Shown: piece after piece, positions 17,221-23,497 of the stretch
Position numbering within the stretch: the first letter of the stretch is position 1
Layout: each line of letters begins with the position of its first letter
IMG/VR virus record: IMGVR_UViG_3300011113_000176
Coordinates: 1-28,684 of that record
Length of the DNA stretch: 28,684 bases
Direction: 5' to 3' (one strand)
Source: a virus
The notes under the pieces: model-generated
Databases searched by the model: none
Told to the model about the DNA's origin: nothing
What the model saw: only the letters and a program-made list of their open reading frames with translations
Translations under genes and position numbers: made by a program

Positions 17221-19079
17221 TATAGGAACGTCCTGTCTTTTTCTTCTAGCAACTCATCAAGGTTAACAACAATACGCTTACTTCTTTCGAAACGCGTCAA
17301 GAATGGGTTGGCAAGGTGTGTCTTACCGTACTGTCCACGATTGAGAATCTCGCGTGCCTTGATCTCGCAGAACCATAGCGCCATGACCATATCGGTTTTG
17401 CCTTTGGTGTTAGGCTCCCAGGTGATCAGCTGCTCAATAAGAGCTTTGATGTTCTCACTCTGGTCGCTGGGCAAGTGTATCAAGTTGTCGCGGTGGTGCT
17501 TACCATCTGCCTGCCGTGTACCAAACAAGGAGGCAAGGGATGCAACACCAAACCCGACATCCCACTTGTTGGCTCCGGTGTGGTGCTCACGTAGGTATGT
17601 GCCCCGGCCAGCAAGGTATTGTCGGATGTTCTCATCTTGTGTGAGAAACTGTTGAAAGGCATTCTTCTCAATGATCCACTCTACAGGTCGGTAGAGGTCC
17701 GTCCATCCCGTAATCAGATCTCGAATCTGTTGTGGCGATGGCTTGGTGATCTTGATGGCATCAAGGATATATCGCTTGTGCGTGCCTGGATGTATCGCAT
17801 ATGCTACTGCAGCAGTGTCCCCCACGATAGCGGGGTCAAGTCCACAGACAACAACCATTCCGTTGATATCTGTTGGGTGGCCCGGGGCGTGGGGAATGAA
17901 TTTGCCATGCTTACGCATGCCGTCGATCGACCCACGCACGCAGACAGGATCGAAGATAGCGTCCTCGGATATATCCTGCTGCTGGTAGATGAGTGCCCAG
18001 GTGGACGTATCCATCTGTTGGCGCTCATTATAAAGATTTCTACCTGACCACCTAGGCCACAATCCTGTATCCGGGTCTTGCTCGGTAGCAGGTTGGCCGT
18101 CAAAGGGTTGGTCTGACTCTGGCCACAACGTCACCCAGTTGTCAGGGTTCTCGTTGGCTTCTAACAAAGCTGGCATAGCTAGATAGGTCCAAGGGCTGAT
18201 GCCTCCTGGATATCTTTCTGAGTTACGCAACTCTCGGTATAGGTCTACCGGGGCTACCCGGGTACCTACAATAATCAACTTGCCCGTCGGGTTGAGACGG
18301 GAACGCACGTCCTGGTTGAGCCACTTGATCTGTCGCTCGAAGTCATTGGCGTTGGCTAGGGTAACAGCGTCGTCCACAATAATCATGTCCGCACGCTTAC
18401 CGTAAATCTGGCCCCCGATACCTACCGCTTCTAGGTTAGGGTCTTTCTCAGAAGACTCGCGGAGCTCGTTACCAAAGACTACACGGGTGGCAGTCCAGGT
18501 AGCAGACTTAGAGTTAAAGCCCACCCCGGCCGCGTATGCGGCTTGGAGCTCTTCATACATCGGGTGTGTCAGTCGTTGCTTGATAGCGTACAAGAAGTCC
18601 GCCGCTAGGCGCTGAGTCTGAGATACTATCAGAATCCGGAAGTTTGGGTTATTACAGATCATCCAGGTGGCATAGTCAATAGTAATCGTCATTGACTTGG
18701 CGTGGTTCGGTGGGATGTTGAGCAGGATCCTGTTGGGCTGTGCCGGTTCGTATTTCATGGCCGGATGGAGCCACCCAGGTTCCCTACCCTCAATCACATC
18801 AATCAGGTTGCGTTGATGGGCGAAGGTCTTGCTGTGGAGGTAGCGTTCTCGGAAGGTAAAGAAGTCTATATCGGCTACTTCGCCTCCGGTAAAGACCTTA
18901 TCCCTCAGGCCCTGCCTGGTTCGATCCATCTTGTCGGCAAATGCTTTGTCAGTTCGCCGGTAGTACTCGTAAGTCTTGTACGACTTGCCTGCTGTCTTCA
19001 CAGCTTCATCGACGGTCATACCGTCAGCTACGCATTTTAAGATTATGCGTTTAGCAATCGTAGCAGAATTCTCTGCCAT
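17220..19079 (-). CDS. terL: Terminase large subunit with N-terminal HTH-like domain
   Basis: 619 aa, ATG at 19077-19079 after CAGGAG. The ATPase carries a Walker A-like loop NIPPNHAKSMT (residues 121-131) and Walker B MIIVDDAV (232-239). The nuclease shows the expected acidic trio: D415 in VVCGLDPAIVGDTA, E471 in WIIEKNAFQQF and D563 in KTDMVMALW. It should translocate DNA into the procapsid through the portal and cut concatemers. Residues about 8-55 (ILKCVADGMTVDEAVKTAG, SYKTYEYYRRTDKAFADKMD) look like the helix-turn-helix of small terminase subunits, and no separate small subunit was found nearby. It is the first gene of the late operon and faces the 1 kb control region. Confidence 0.92.
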   Translation of the reverse strand: MAENSATIAKRIILKCVADGMTVDEAVKTAGKSYKTYEYYRRTDKAFADKMDRTRQGLRDKVFTGGEVADIDFFTFRERYLHSKTFAHQRNLIDVIEGREPGWLHPAMKYEPAQPNRILLNIPPNHAKSMTITIDYATWMICNNPNFRILIVSQTQRLAADFLYAIKQRLTHPMYEELQAAYAAGVGFNSKSATWTATRVVFGNELRESSEKDPNLEAVGIGGQIYGKRADMIIVDDAVTLANANDFERQIKWLNQDVRSRLNPTGKLIIVGTRVAPVDLYRELRNSERYPGGISPWTYLAMPALLEANENPDNWVTLWPESDQPFDGQPATEQDPDTGLWPRWSGRNLYNERQQMDTSTWALIYQQQDISEDAIFDPVCVRGSIDGMRKHGKFIPHAPGHPTDINGMVVVCGLDPAIVGDTAAVAYAIHPGTHKRYILDAIKITKPSPQQIRDLITGWTDLYRPVEWIIEKNAFQQFLTQDENIRQYLAGRGTYLREHHTGANKWDVGFGVASLASLFGTRQADGKHHRDNLIHLPSDQSENIKALIEQLITWEPNTKGKTDMVMALWFCEIKAREILNRGQYGKTHLANPFLTRFERSKRIVVNLDELLEEKDRTFL

Positions 19080-19094
19080 TATACTCCTGTCAGT

Positions 19095-19136
19095 CTAGGG
19101 GCAGTATTGTCCCATCCCCTAGGGGGTTTTAAAGAC
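19095..19136. promoter_or_regulatory. CCCCTAG inverted repeats upstream of TerL
   Basis: CTAGGGG at 19095-19101 is the inverted repeat of CCCCTAG at 19126-19132, and the second arm is itself part of the 10-bp palindrome CCCCTAGGGG (19126-19135). The set lies 16-57 bases before the TerL ATG, so on the TerL transcript it is in the 5' leader. It could be a repressor site or a leader hairpin. Confidence 0.4.
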
Positions 19137-19149
19137 AGACTTCCCCCAT

Positions 19150-19240
19150 ATATATTATATATTAATTATTATTAGGAGGACCGGAGTCCTTAGACGGAGG
19201 GACTCCGTAATAAATATATTACATATATAGATAACCTGTT
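19150..19240. other. AT-rich segment with an embedded hairpin (candidate unwinding element)
   Basis: Two runs of almost pure A/T (about 19148-19173 and 19208-19231) flank a GC-richer hairpin. Its arms are CGGAGTCC (19182-19189) and GGACTCCG (19200-19207), with a 10-base loop. Easily melted DNA beside a stable hairpin, in the divergent region and next to a repeat array, is a usual origin-of-replication arrangement. It could equally be the leader of the TerL transcript. Confidence 0.4.
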
Positions 19241-19243
19241 CAA
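19216..19243 (-). promoter_or_regulatory. Candidate late promoter reading toward TerL
   Basis: On the minus strand TTGAAC (19243-19238) lies 16 bases before TAATAT (19221-19216), a moderate match to the -35/-10 consensus. Transcription would start near 19209, at the base of the 19182-19207 hairpin, and run into TerL. Many AT-rich sequences give such matches, so confidence is low. Confidence 0.25.
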
Positions 19244-19727
19244 ATAGCAAAACCGAACACATCTGATGAAAGAAATTTTTACTACTGGCTTAAATGGCCG
19301 ACTTTAGTCAAAATATTTTCTGAGGGTACACAGTACAGACGGGCGCGTGGCTAAACAAGGGTGGGTGGGTTTTCGGGCATATCCGATATTTCCGACATAT
19401 ACGACATATACATTATGTCCGATTTTGTCTTGTTCGCTGGAATTATGGGGGTTTGGTATCTTCTGGGGGAATTACTAGCAATACGGCATATGTCCGATTT
19501 ATAACCTTTGCCCCAATGGTCGCCATTATCCCTTATGCCCGAATCCAAACCAGCGTGTCCGAATTGTCCAGTATGTCCGATTTGTACAGCTCATCCCGAT
19601 TTATTGTGATCTGTCCTCTTTTGTCATGATTTATCCCAGTTTGTCCTGATCTGTACCTTTTGTCCCTATTCCAGCAATCCTTGTCCAAATTGTCCGTTTT
19701 GTCCATTATGTCCTACTACTGCGAGAG

Positions 19728-19743
19728 TGTGACCGACATCACA
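19728..19743. promoter_or_regulatory. Perfect CRP/GlxR-type palindrome 1
   Basis: TGTGA-CCGACA-TCACA matches the ten fixed positions of the TGTGA-N6-TCACA operator recognised by CRP-family regulators (CRP in enterics, GlxR/Cmr-type proteins in Actinobacteria). The flanks extend the dyad to GTGTGA/TCACAC. It falls between two blocks of the TGTCC array. No CRP-family gene is visible in the window, so a host regulator would be the ligand. Confidence 0.6.
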
Positions 19744-19869
19744 CCCCAGAATCCTTGACGGAATCGAAATGTTCTGGTTGTCCCGATATGTCTGATCTGT
19801 CCAAAATGTCGGATTTTAGATCTAGGCTGTCCGAAATGTCCTGATCTGTCCGTTATGTCGGATTTGATC

Positions 19870-19885
19870 TGTGATGTGCGTCACA
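19870..19885. promoter_or_regulatory. Perfect CRP/GlxR-type palindrome 2
   Basis: TGTGA-TGTGCG-TCACA is a second exact match to TGTGA-N6-TCACA, 142 bases from the first and about 190 bases before the first plus-strand gene. Its spacer differs from that of the first site, so the two are not a simple sequence duplication. A shared operator function is the most economical explanation. Confidence 0.6.
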
Positions 19886-19920
19886 CCTGTCCAATATGTA
19901 CCAATATGTCCGATTTATCC

Positions 19921-20072
19921 GTTTGCGCTCCTGCCCCCGTTGTGGTTCACTTCTCTCATGCTCGCGCAAGCGGGCGTCACTAGGCAGGGTCGCTCCTTGC
20001 GCTTGGGGTTCTTTCCCGCCCCTGTTCTCGCGCTTGGTTCTCGCTCCCGTAGTGCTAACCGAGAGGGTCATC
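19921..20072 (+). promoter_or_regulatory. GC-rich leader before the first plus-strand gene
   Basis: Composition changes abruptly here from the AT-rich array to sequence dense in GCG/CGC words. GCGCTTGG occurs at 19999 and again at 20030, each followed within two bases by TTCT or GGTTCT. The segment ends with GAGAGGG, the ribosome-binding site for the ATG at 20073. An upstream in-frame ATG at 19896 would extend that gene into the array and is not supported by a ribosome-binding site. I see no clear promoter hexamers. Confidence 0.4.
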
Positions 20073-20375
20073 ATGTCTAATTCGATTCTGGTCGCTCCCC
20101 GTTCTGCTCGCGTTACGCGCCAAACGCGCTACGCGCTCGCTGGTTCAGGGGTTCGACATAAGGCTCAACCCGTAACGATTACCTACCCTGACGGGCGGGT
20201 ATTGGTTATGGAACCGACACCTACGCGCAAGCGCAAGGGTCGCAAGCATAAGCCCGCAAGGGTCGCGAAAGTTGCGCCCGTAGTTGATACGCCCGCGAGC
20301 GTGTCGCTGTTTGATAGTGATTTTCGCGAGCGTTTGGCAGGGTTAGGCGGGTACGCGCCAGAGAGTTATCTCTAA
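20073..20375 (+). CDS. Small basic protein, first gene of the plus-strand operon
   Basis: 100 aa, ATG at 20073 with GAGAGGG six bases upstream. It begins MSNSILVAPRSARVTRQTRY, has a short beta segment (QPVTITYPDGRVLVMEPTP) and then a strongly basic block, TRKRKGRKHKPARVAKVAP. It ends with an acidic-to-neutral helix (VSLFDSDFRERLAGLGGYAP). The basic block suggests DNA or RNA binding. The coding sequence is notably richer in GC and in CGC/GCG codons than its neighbours, which hints at separate ancestry. The gene directly follows the control region and so is likely expressed early. Function unknown. Confidence 0.6.
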   Translation: MSNSILVAPRSARVTRQTRYALAGSGVRHKAQPVTITYPDGRVLVMEPTPTRKRKGRKHKPARVAKVAPVVDTPASVSLFDSDFRERLAGLGGYAPESYL

Positions 20376-20377
20376 TC

Positions 20378-20425
20378 GTACTAGGGCGAGTGGGGGTCAA
20401 ACCCCACTCGCTCACGCGGAAGTAC
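20378..20425 (+). terminator. Strong 10-bp hairpin after the first plus-strand gene
   Basis: GCGAGTGGGG (20386-20395) pairs perfectly with CCCCACTCGC (20402-20411) around a 6-base loop, and an outer GTACT/AGTAC pair (20378-20382 with 20421-20425) encloses it. It starts a few bases after the stop at 20375. There is no T-run, so it is either a U-less terminator/attenuator or an mRNA-stability element. Confidence 0.5.
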
Positions 20426-20450
20426 CGCAAGATCAAGAGAGAGGAATATC

Positions 20451-20576
20451 ATGGCGTTGGTCATGGATATTGCCCAATTTACTGTGAAGGAGTTGGGCTT
20501 GAGCAAGGTGGAACCAGCGACAAGAGCCGAGTGGACTTTGATAAACTCGGTCATGAGAGAGAAGGTGGGAGAGTAG
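20451..20576 (+). CDS. Small protein, 41 aa, unknown
   Basis: ATG at 20451 after GAGAGAGG (7-base spacing). It encodes MALVMDIAQFTVKELGLSKV, then EPATRAEWTLINSVMREKVG and a final glutamate. It ends with TAG at 20574-20576, immediately followed by the ATG of the next gene, so the two are probably translationally coupled. The sequence is a single helical unit without known motifs. The strong ribosome-binding site and coupling support it. Confidence 0.6.
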   Translation: MALVMDIAQFTVKELGLSKVEPATRAEWTLINSVMREKVGE

Positions 20577-20777
20577 ATGAGTGAGGAAGTGAGCTTGTCC
20601 GAGTTGATACGGGCTCATCTTGCTTATGGTGGTTTGACTTACTCAATGGAAGTTGAGGAGCCACTCATGCGAGAGATTCCCGTAAGTGATGTGGTAGTAT
20701 CGGTACTCAAAGCGGTTGATGAGTGGTTAGATATTCCACTCGATTCCGATTTGACGGAAGTGGAGTTGGTTTGGTAG
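20577..20777 (+). CDS. Small acidic protein, 66 aa, unknown
   Basis: The ATG follows the preceding stop with no gap. It begins MSEEVSLSELIRAHLAYGGL and has the hydrophobic/acidic stretches MREIPVSDVVVSVLKAVDEW and DIPLDSDLTEVELVW. It is strongly acidic and helical, with no cysteines or membrane segment. Such small acidic early proteins often bind and inhibit host proteins, but nothing here identifies a target. Its TAG overlaps by one base the tRNA-like element described next. Confidence 0.6.
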   Translation: MSEEVSLSELIRAHLAYGGLTYSMEVEEPLMREIPVSDVVVSVLKAVDEWLDIPLDSDLTEVELVW

Positions 20778-20821
20778 CCTTGCCTAGTGGCTCTGCGGGG
20801 GTGCGATTCCCCCGCAAGGTA
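20777..20821 (+). ncRNA. tRNA-like acceptor/T-arm minihelix (possible tRNA remnant)
   Basis: A 7-bp stem (20777-20783 with 20814-20820, one G-U) stacks on a 5-bp stem GGGGG/CCCCC (20797-20801 with 20809-20813). The loop is 7 bases, TGCGATT, which fits the T-loop pattern except G for the second T. This is the geometry of a tRNA acceptor plus T arm. A 13-base linker replaces the D and anticodon arms and contains TAGTGG, as in many D loops. It is not a functional elongator tRNA. It could be a deleted tRNA, a tRNA mimic, or simply a leader hairpin. Confidence 0.35.
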
Positions 20822-20824
20822 CGA

Positions 20825-20847
20825 ACTACCGGCATGGTGTCGGTAGT
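20825..20847 (+). promoter_or_regulatory. 10-bp leader hairpin before the amidoligase gene
   Basis: ACTACCG (20825-20831) pairs with CGGTAGT (20841-20847), and three further inner pairs (G-U, C-G, A-T) close on a TGG loop. It follows the tRNA-like element and lies 30 bases before the ATG at 20877. The two together form a structured leader that could control translation of the next gene. Confidence 0.45.
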
Positions 20848-20876
20848 GTTATCGCTTAGAGAGGCGGTGAAAGAAT

Positions 20877-22058
20877 ATGGCGGAAGTTGAGATTACCAAG
20901 TGCGAAAGTTGCGACATTGAGCTTGATCGCGACAGCAGTTATATGTTGTCTGAATCAACTTATGGTTGCTCATCTTGTTACGATTCGTGTACACGCTGTG
21001 AGGAAGTTCATGAGCAGAACTACCTTGCTGATGTGTATAACCAAGGGTCATGGTGTAACGATTGTCGCTGTGATTACGCTTTCTTTTGTAATGATTGCGA
21101 CAACTTCTACGATTCTGACCGAGTTGGTTCCTACCACTTGTCTTACGGCACTTACTGTGAGGACTGTGTCGGCGATCACTGCTGGTGGTGCGATTCTTGC
21201 GATGAGTACCACGACAACGATGAAGGGTGCGAGTACAGCGAAAGTTCGTATATCAAACCTTACGGCTACAAGCCCGACCCCATCTTCATCGGGGAAAGTA
21301 AGACCAACCTTTATATGGGTTGGGAGCTGGAAGCCGACTGCCCTGCTATCAGTAGGGAGAGTTGTGCTGAGTATGCCTCACCTGTCCTTGAGGGTATCGC
21401 GTATATCAAAGAGGACAGTTCGGTGTCGCGTGGACTTGAGATAGTTACCCACCCCGTTGCCCATAACAAGGTGCGGGAGCTTGATGTGTATTGGGATACT
21501 ATCGAGAAGTTGCGTAGCCAGTTCGGTATGCGCTCTTGGGATAGCGAGCTATCTTGTGGGCTCCATATCCACCTATCCCGCAAGGGGTTTGGTGGTGTGG
21601 CGCATATCCACAGATTTATGCGACTTATCTACGGCAACGCTGAGCTTATGGCTAAGTTTGCTGGGCGTACCACAAGGTATGCCACCTTCCAAGATGTGTG
21701 GGACTTTGACGAGTTCGGTGTGCCACGCAGAACATATATCGGAAAGATCAGCAATACTCGCAGAAGTGGTGGGGAGCGCAATAGTGCGGTCAATACCTAC
21801 CCCGACCACACTATCGAGTTGCGATTCTTTAGAGGGACTATGAGCAAGACGGGTATCCTTGCCTGTCTTGACCTAGCGCAAGCGTGTGTCGAGTACACTC
21901 GCAACATGACTGCCAAAGATGTAATGGCTGGCGCGCTTGAGTGGGAGTACTTGTACGACTATATCGAGCGCAACAATGGTTTGTACCCTGACGCTTACAA
22001 TCGTATGCCCAAGGTACAAAGTATCAACCTATCCAAACGAGAAGTACTCAACGCATAG
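20877..22058 (+). CDS. Amidoligase-like (COOH-NH2 ligase) protein with tandem zinc motifs
   Basis: 393 aa. Residues 9-118 hold about 17 cysteines arranged as repeating CxxC pairs some 18-19 residues apart: C9/C12-C31/C34, C38/C41-C60/C63, C71/C74-C94/C97, C105/C108. These are LIM- or treble-clef-like zinc units. Residues about 145-345 match the amidoligase pattern (PF12224 type, glutamine-synthetase/GCS-like fold): GWELEA (148-153), IKEDSSVSRGLEIVTHP (177-193), CGLHIHLSRKGF (227-238), RNSAVN (301-306) and TIELRFFRGT (312-321). Such enzymes use ATP to join an amine or ammonia to a carboxylate. The next gene is a class II glutamine amidotransferase that could supply the ammonia. The substrate (peptide, cell-wall precursor or protein tag) cannot be inferred. 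Confidence 0.75.
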   Translation: MAEVEITKCESCDIELDRDSSYMLSESTYGCSSCYDSCTRCEEVHEQNYLADVYNQGSWCNDCRCDYAFFCNDCDNFYDSDRVGSYHLSYGTYCEDCVGDHCWWCDSCDEYHDNDEGCEYSESSYIKPYGYKPDPIFIGESKTNLYMGWELEADCPAISRESCAEYASPVLEGIAYIKEDSSVSRGLEIVTHPVAHNKVRELDVYWDTIEKLRSQFGMRSWDSELSCGLHIHLSRKGFGGVAHIHRFMRLIYGNAELMAKFAGRTTRYATFQDVWDFDEFGVPRRTYIGKISNTRRSGGERNSAVNTYPDHTIELRFFRGTMSKTGILACLDLAQACVEYTRNMTAKDVMAGALEWEYLYDYIERNNGLYPDAYNRMPKVQSINLSKREVLNA

Positions 22059-22070
22059 AGAGGAGTGAGT

Positions 22071-22904
22071 ATGTGTCTATTGACTGTGTGCGAACCTAAT
22101 CACACACCAACAAGGGAGCAACTAACAACTGCCTCTTGTAAGAACCCGCATGGGTTCGGGTATGCCATAGTTGCTGGTGATAAGATCATCAGCAATAGGG
22201 GTATGTCTGCCAAGAAAATCATCAACGAGTTCTTGCGTATGCGCGAGCAGTATCCTGACGGATATGCTATGTGGCACGCACGACTAGCAACGCATGGTGT
22301 AAAGAACGAGCTGAATTGCCACCCGTTTATGGTTGGTGGTTCAGATATGACTTATCTAGCGCACAATGGTATGCTGGATATCGAGCCAGCCAAAGATGAT
22401 AAGCGTAGTGATACGCGTATCTTTGCTGAGGAGTGGTTGCCTAGTGTGGGTATCGAATCGCTAGACAACCCGTATATGTTGGAGTTCATCAGTAGTTGGG
22501 CTGACTACAACAAGATATGTATCCTGTCGGTTGATCCCCGATTGACCTACAGTATGTATCTCATCAACGAACACTTGGGCAAGTGGGTTGATGGTATCTG
22601 GTGGAGTAATGACGGGTACAAACCAGCACCCATATACACACCAACCACCACAACTACGACAACTACGACATATACCCCAAGTACGGCGTGGCAAGCTGAT
22701 GAGGAGTGGTACAAGGATTACCCCGAAAGTGAGGAACCTATGTGGGTAACCTGCGATTCCTGCTTACAGGAGACTGACCTGTGGACAGAGGATTATTATT
22801 GTATCTGGTGCGGATCTTGTCTAGACTGTGGTAGTCAATGGCAGACCTGTCTGTGCTACACGCCCAAAGATCGTAGCCAACAGAATAGGTATCTCGAGTG
22901 GTAA
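22071..22904 (+). CDS. Class II glutamine amidotransferase with C-terminal zinc motif
   Basis: 277 aa from the ATG at 22071 (GAGAGGAG upstream). This start puts Cys at position 2, as class II amidotransferases need for an N-terminal nucleophile once Met is removed; a GTG two codons earlier would bury it. Other signature pieces are NPHGFGYAI (25-33), MWHARLATHG (67-76), CHPF (83-86), AHNGML (97-102) and SDTRIF (113-118). The enzyme should hydrolyse glutamine and pass ammonia to a partner. A Thr-rich linker (about 190-200, nine Thr in a row) leads to a cysteine cluster at 228-262 (CDSC, CIWCGSCLDC, CLC), presumably zinc-binding. It lies 12 bases after the amidoligase gene, strongly suggesting a joint reaction. 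The cysteine clusters of both proteins could pair them. Confidence 0.78.
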   Translation: MCLLTVCEPNHTPTREQLTTASCKNPHGFGYAIVAGDKIISNRGMSAKKIINEFLRMREQYPDGYAMWHARLATHGVKNELNCHPFMVGGSDMTYLAHNGMLDIEPAKDDKRSDTRIFAEEWLPSVGIESLDNPYMLEFISSWADYNKICILSVDPRLTYSMYLINEHLGKWVDGIWWSNDGYKPAPIYTPTTTTTTTTTYTPSTAWQADEEWYKDYPESEEPMWVTCDSCLQETDLWTEDYYCIWCGSCLDCGSQWQTCLCYTPKDRSQQNRYLEW

Positions 22905-23002
22905 AGTATTTAGTGCGCCTCTCTCCACCTGAGCAAGTGGATAAACTACTCACAGATTTCGTATGGCGCAGGGTCATACGATTACAAACAAAGGAGCAAT
23001 AA
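22898..23002 (+). CDS. Possible small protein, 34 aa
   Basis: A GTG at 22898 overlapping the end of the amidotransferase gene opens a frame ending at TAA 23000-23002, just before the next ATG. It gives MVKYLVRLSPPEQVDKLLTD, then FVWRRVIRLQTKEQ. It fills the otherwise empty 99-base gap and has a plausible amphipathic helix. The ribosome-binding site is weak, so this remains tentative. Confidence 0.4.
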   Translation: MVKYLVRLSPPEQVDKLLTDFVWRRVIRLQTKEQ

Positions 23003-23003
23003 C

Positions 23004-23294
23004 ATGGGAGAACTCTCCCTTCTCGCGGAATCAATCCGCGAATACGCAACAAACAGCGACAACAATGACTTGCTCATGCTTGTCGAGTTCCACTCACCCA
23101 CGCATGAGCGCGGTGTGATCGTCAAGGCTATCGCTGGCAATGGCCGCTTCGAGGATACCTCGGTGTGGATTAGCCTTGGTGATGGTACTTACCGCCACCT
23201 CTCAGGAGAGAAGGGCTTGATTGCCAAGTACTCTCGCCTTCGTGGATATGTCAAACCTATCTACGACACCAAGCACAATGTGTACTTCGTATGA
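23004..23294 (+). CDS. Unknown plus-strand protein, 96 aa
   Basis: ATG at 23004 after AAAGGAG. It has a helical start (MGELSLLAESIREYATNSD), then a beta-rich body (DLLMLVEFHSPTHERGVIVK, FEDTSVWISLGDGTYRHLSG) and a basic end (KYSRLRGYVKPIYDTK). It has no recognised motif; an SH3-like small barrel is conceivable. Its stop region overlaps the next ATG by four bases (ATGA), so the two genes are coupled. Confidence 0.62.
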   Translation: MGELSLLAESIREYATNSDNNDLLMLVEFHSPTHERGVIVKAIAGNGRFEDTSVWISLGDGTYRHLSGEKGLIAKYSRLRGYVKPIYDTKHNVYFV

Positions 23295-23497
23295 ATCTAC
23301 CAAGCAAGATTCTAGCTACCTACATGGTGGCATACGATACTGATGATCTACCTGCTGATATTGATATCAGTACTGCGGTAGATATGATACGGACAGACCT
23401 ACAAGATAGGTATCCCGCAACCGAGTACGACCACTGGTTCCTGTCGGAGACAGATGGCAAACCAATTACTGCGCCTACGGAATCTCCGTCAGCGTAG
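23291..23497 (+). CDS. Small acidic protein, 68 aa, unknown
   Basis: The ATG overlaps the preceding TGA (ATGA). It begins MNLPSKILATYMVAYDTDDL and is acidic (PADIDISTAVDMIRTDLQ), with a DHWFLSETDGKPI segment. It ends with TAG, which is part of TAGAGAGGA, the ribosome-binding site of the WhiB gene. No motif is recognised. It sits between the predicted ligase system and WhiB. Confidence 0.6.
   Translation: MNLPSKILATYMVAYDTDDLPADIDISTAVDMIRTDLQDRYPATEYDHWFLSETDGKPITAPTESPSA

Larger units (their letters stand above)
19380..19920 (+). repeat. Degenerate 9-10 bp TGTCC repeat array
   Basis: TGTCC, with variants TGTAC, TGTCG, TGTCT, TGTTC and ATCCC, recurs about every 9-10 bp, always on the plus strand. 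Clear members start at 19416, 19426, 19491, 19556, 19565, 19574, 19612, 19642, 19652, 19661, 19682, 19691, 19700, 19709, 19779, 19789, 19799, 19829, 19837, 19847, 19889, 19897 and 19907. Four exact 9-mers are back to back from 19682 to 19717. Frequent contexts are TGTCCGATTT and TGTCCTGATC. Two weaker stretches (about 19436-19490 and 19718-19769) divide it into three blocks. No start codon opens a convincing ORF through it. It is probably a protein-binding array (origin iterons or regulator sites). Confidence 0.7.

Noticed and set aside
17092-17655. 187-aa plus-strand ORF
   Set aside because: Antisense to TerL and the basic 124-aa gene; no ribosome-binding site and no recognisable domain.
19610-19735. 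Cysteine-rich reading frame through the array (CPNCPFCPLC pattern)
   Set aside because: It is produced by the 9-bp TGTCC units themselves and has no start codon or ribosome-binding site.
19755-19790. Plus-strand promoter with TTGACG at 19755
   Set aside because: No acceptable -10 box lies 16-18 bases downstream.
19380-19920. CRISPR array
   Set aside because: Repeats are only 9-10 bp, degenerate and nearly contiguous, with no uniform spacers and no cas genes.
19896-20072. N-terminal extension of the first plus-strand gene from an ATG at 19896
   Set aside because: It would run through the repeat array and GC-rich leader without a ribosome-binding site; the ATG at 20073 has GAGAGGG.
20777-20821. 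Functional tRNA gene
   Set aside because: The D and anticodon arms are missing, so only a tRNA-like minihelix can be claimed.
20887-21444. 185-aa plus-strand ORF
   Set aside because: Out-of-frame reading of the amidoligase gene, whose frame has ordered cysteine motifs and a full-length fold.
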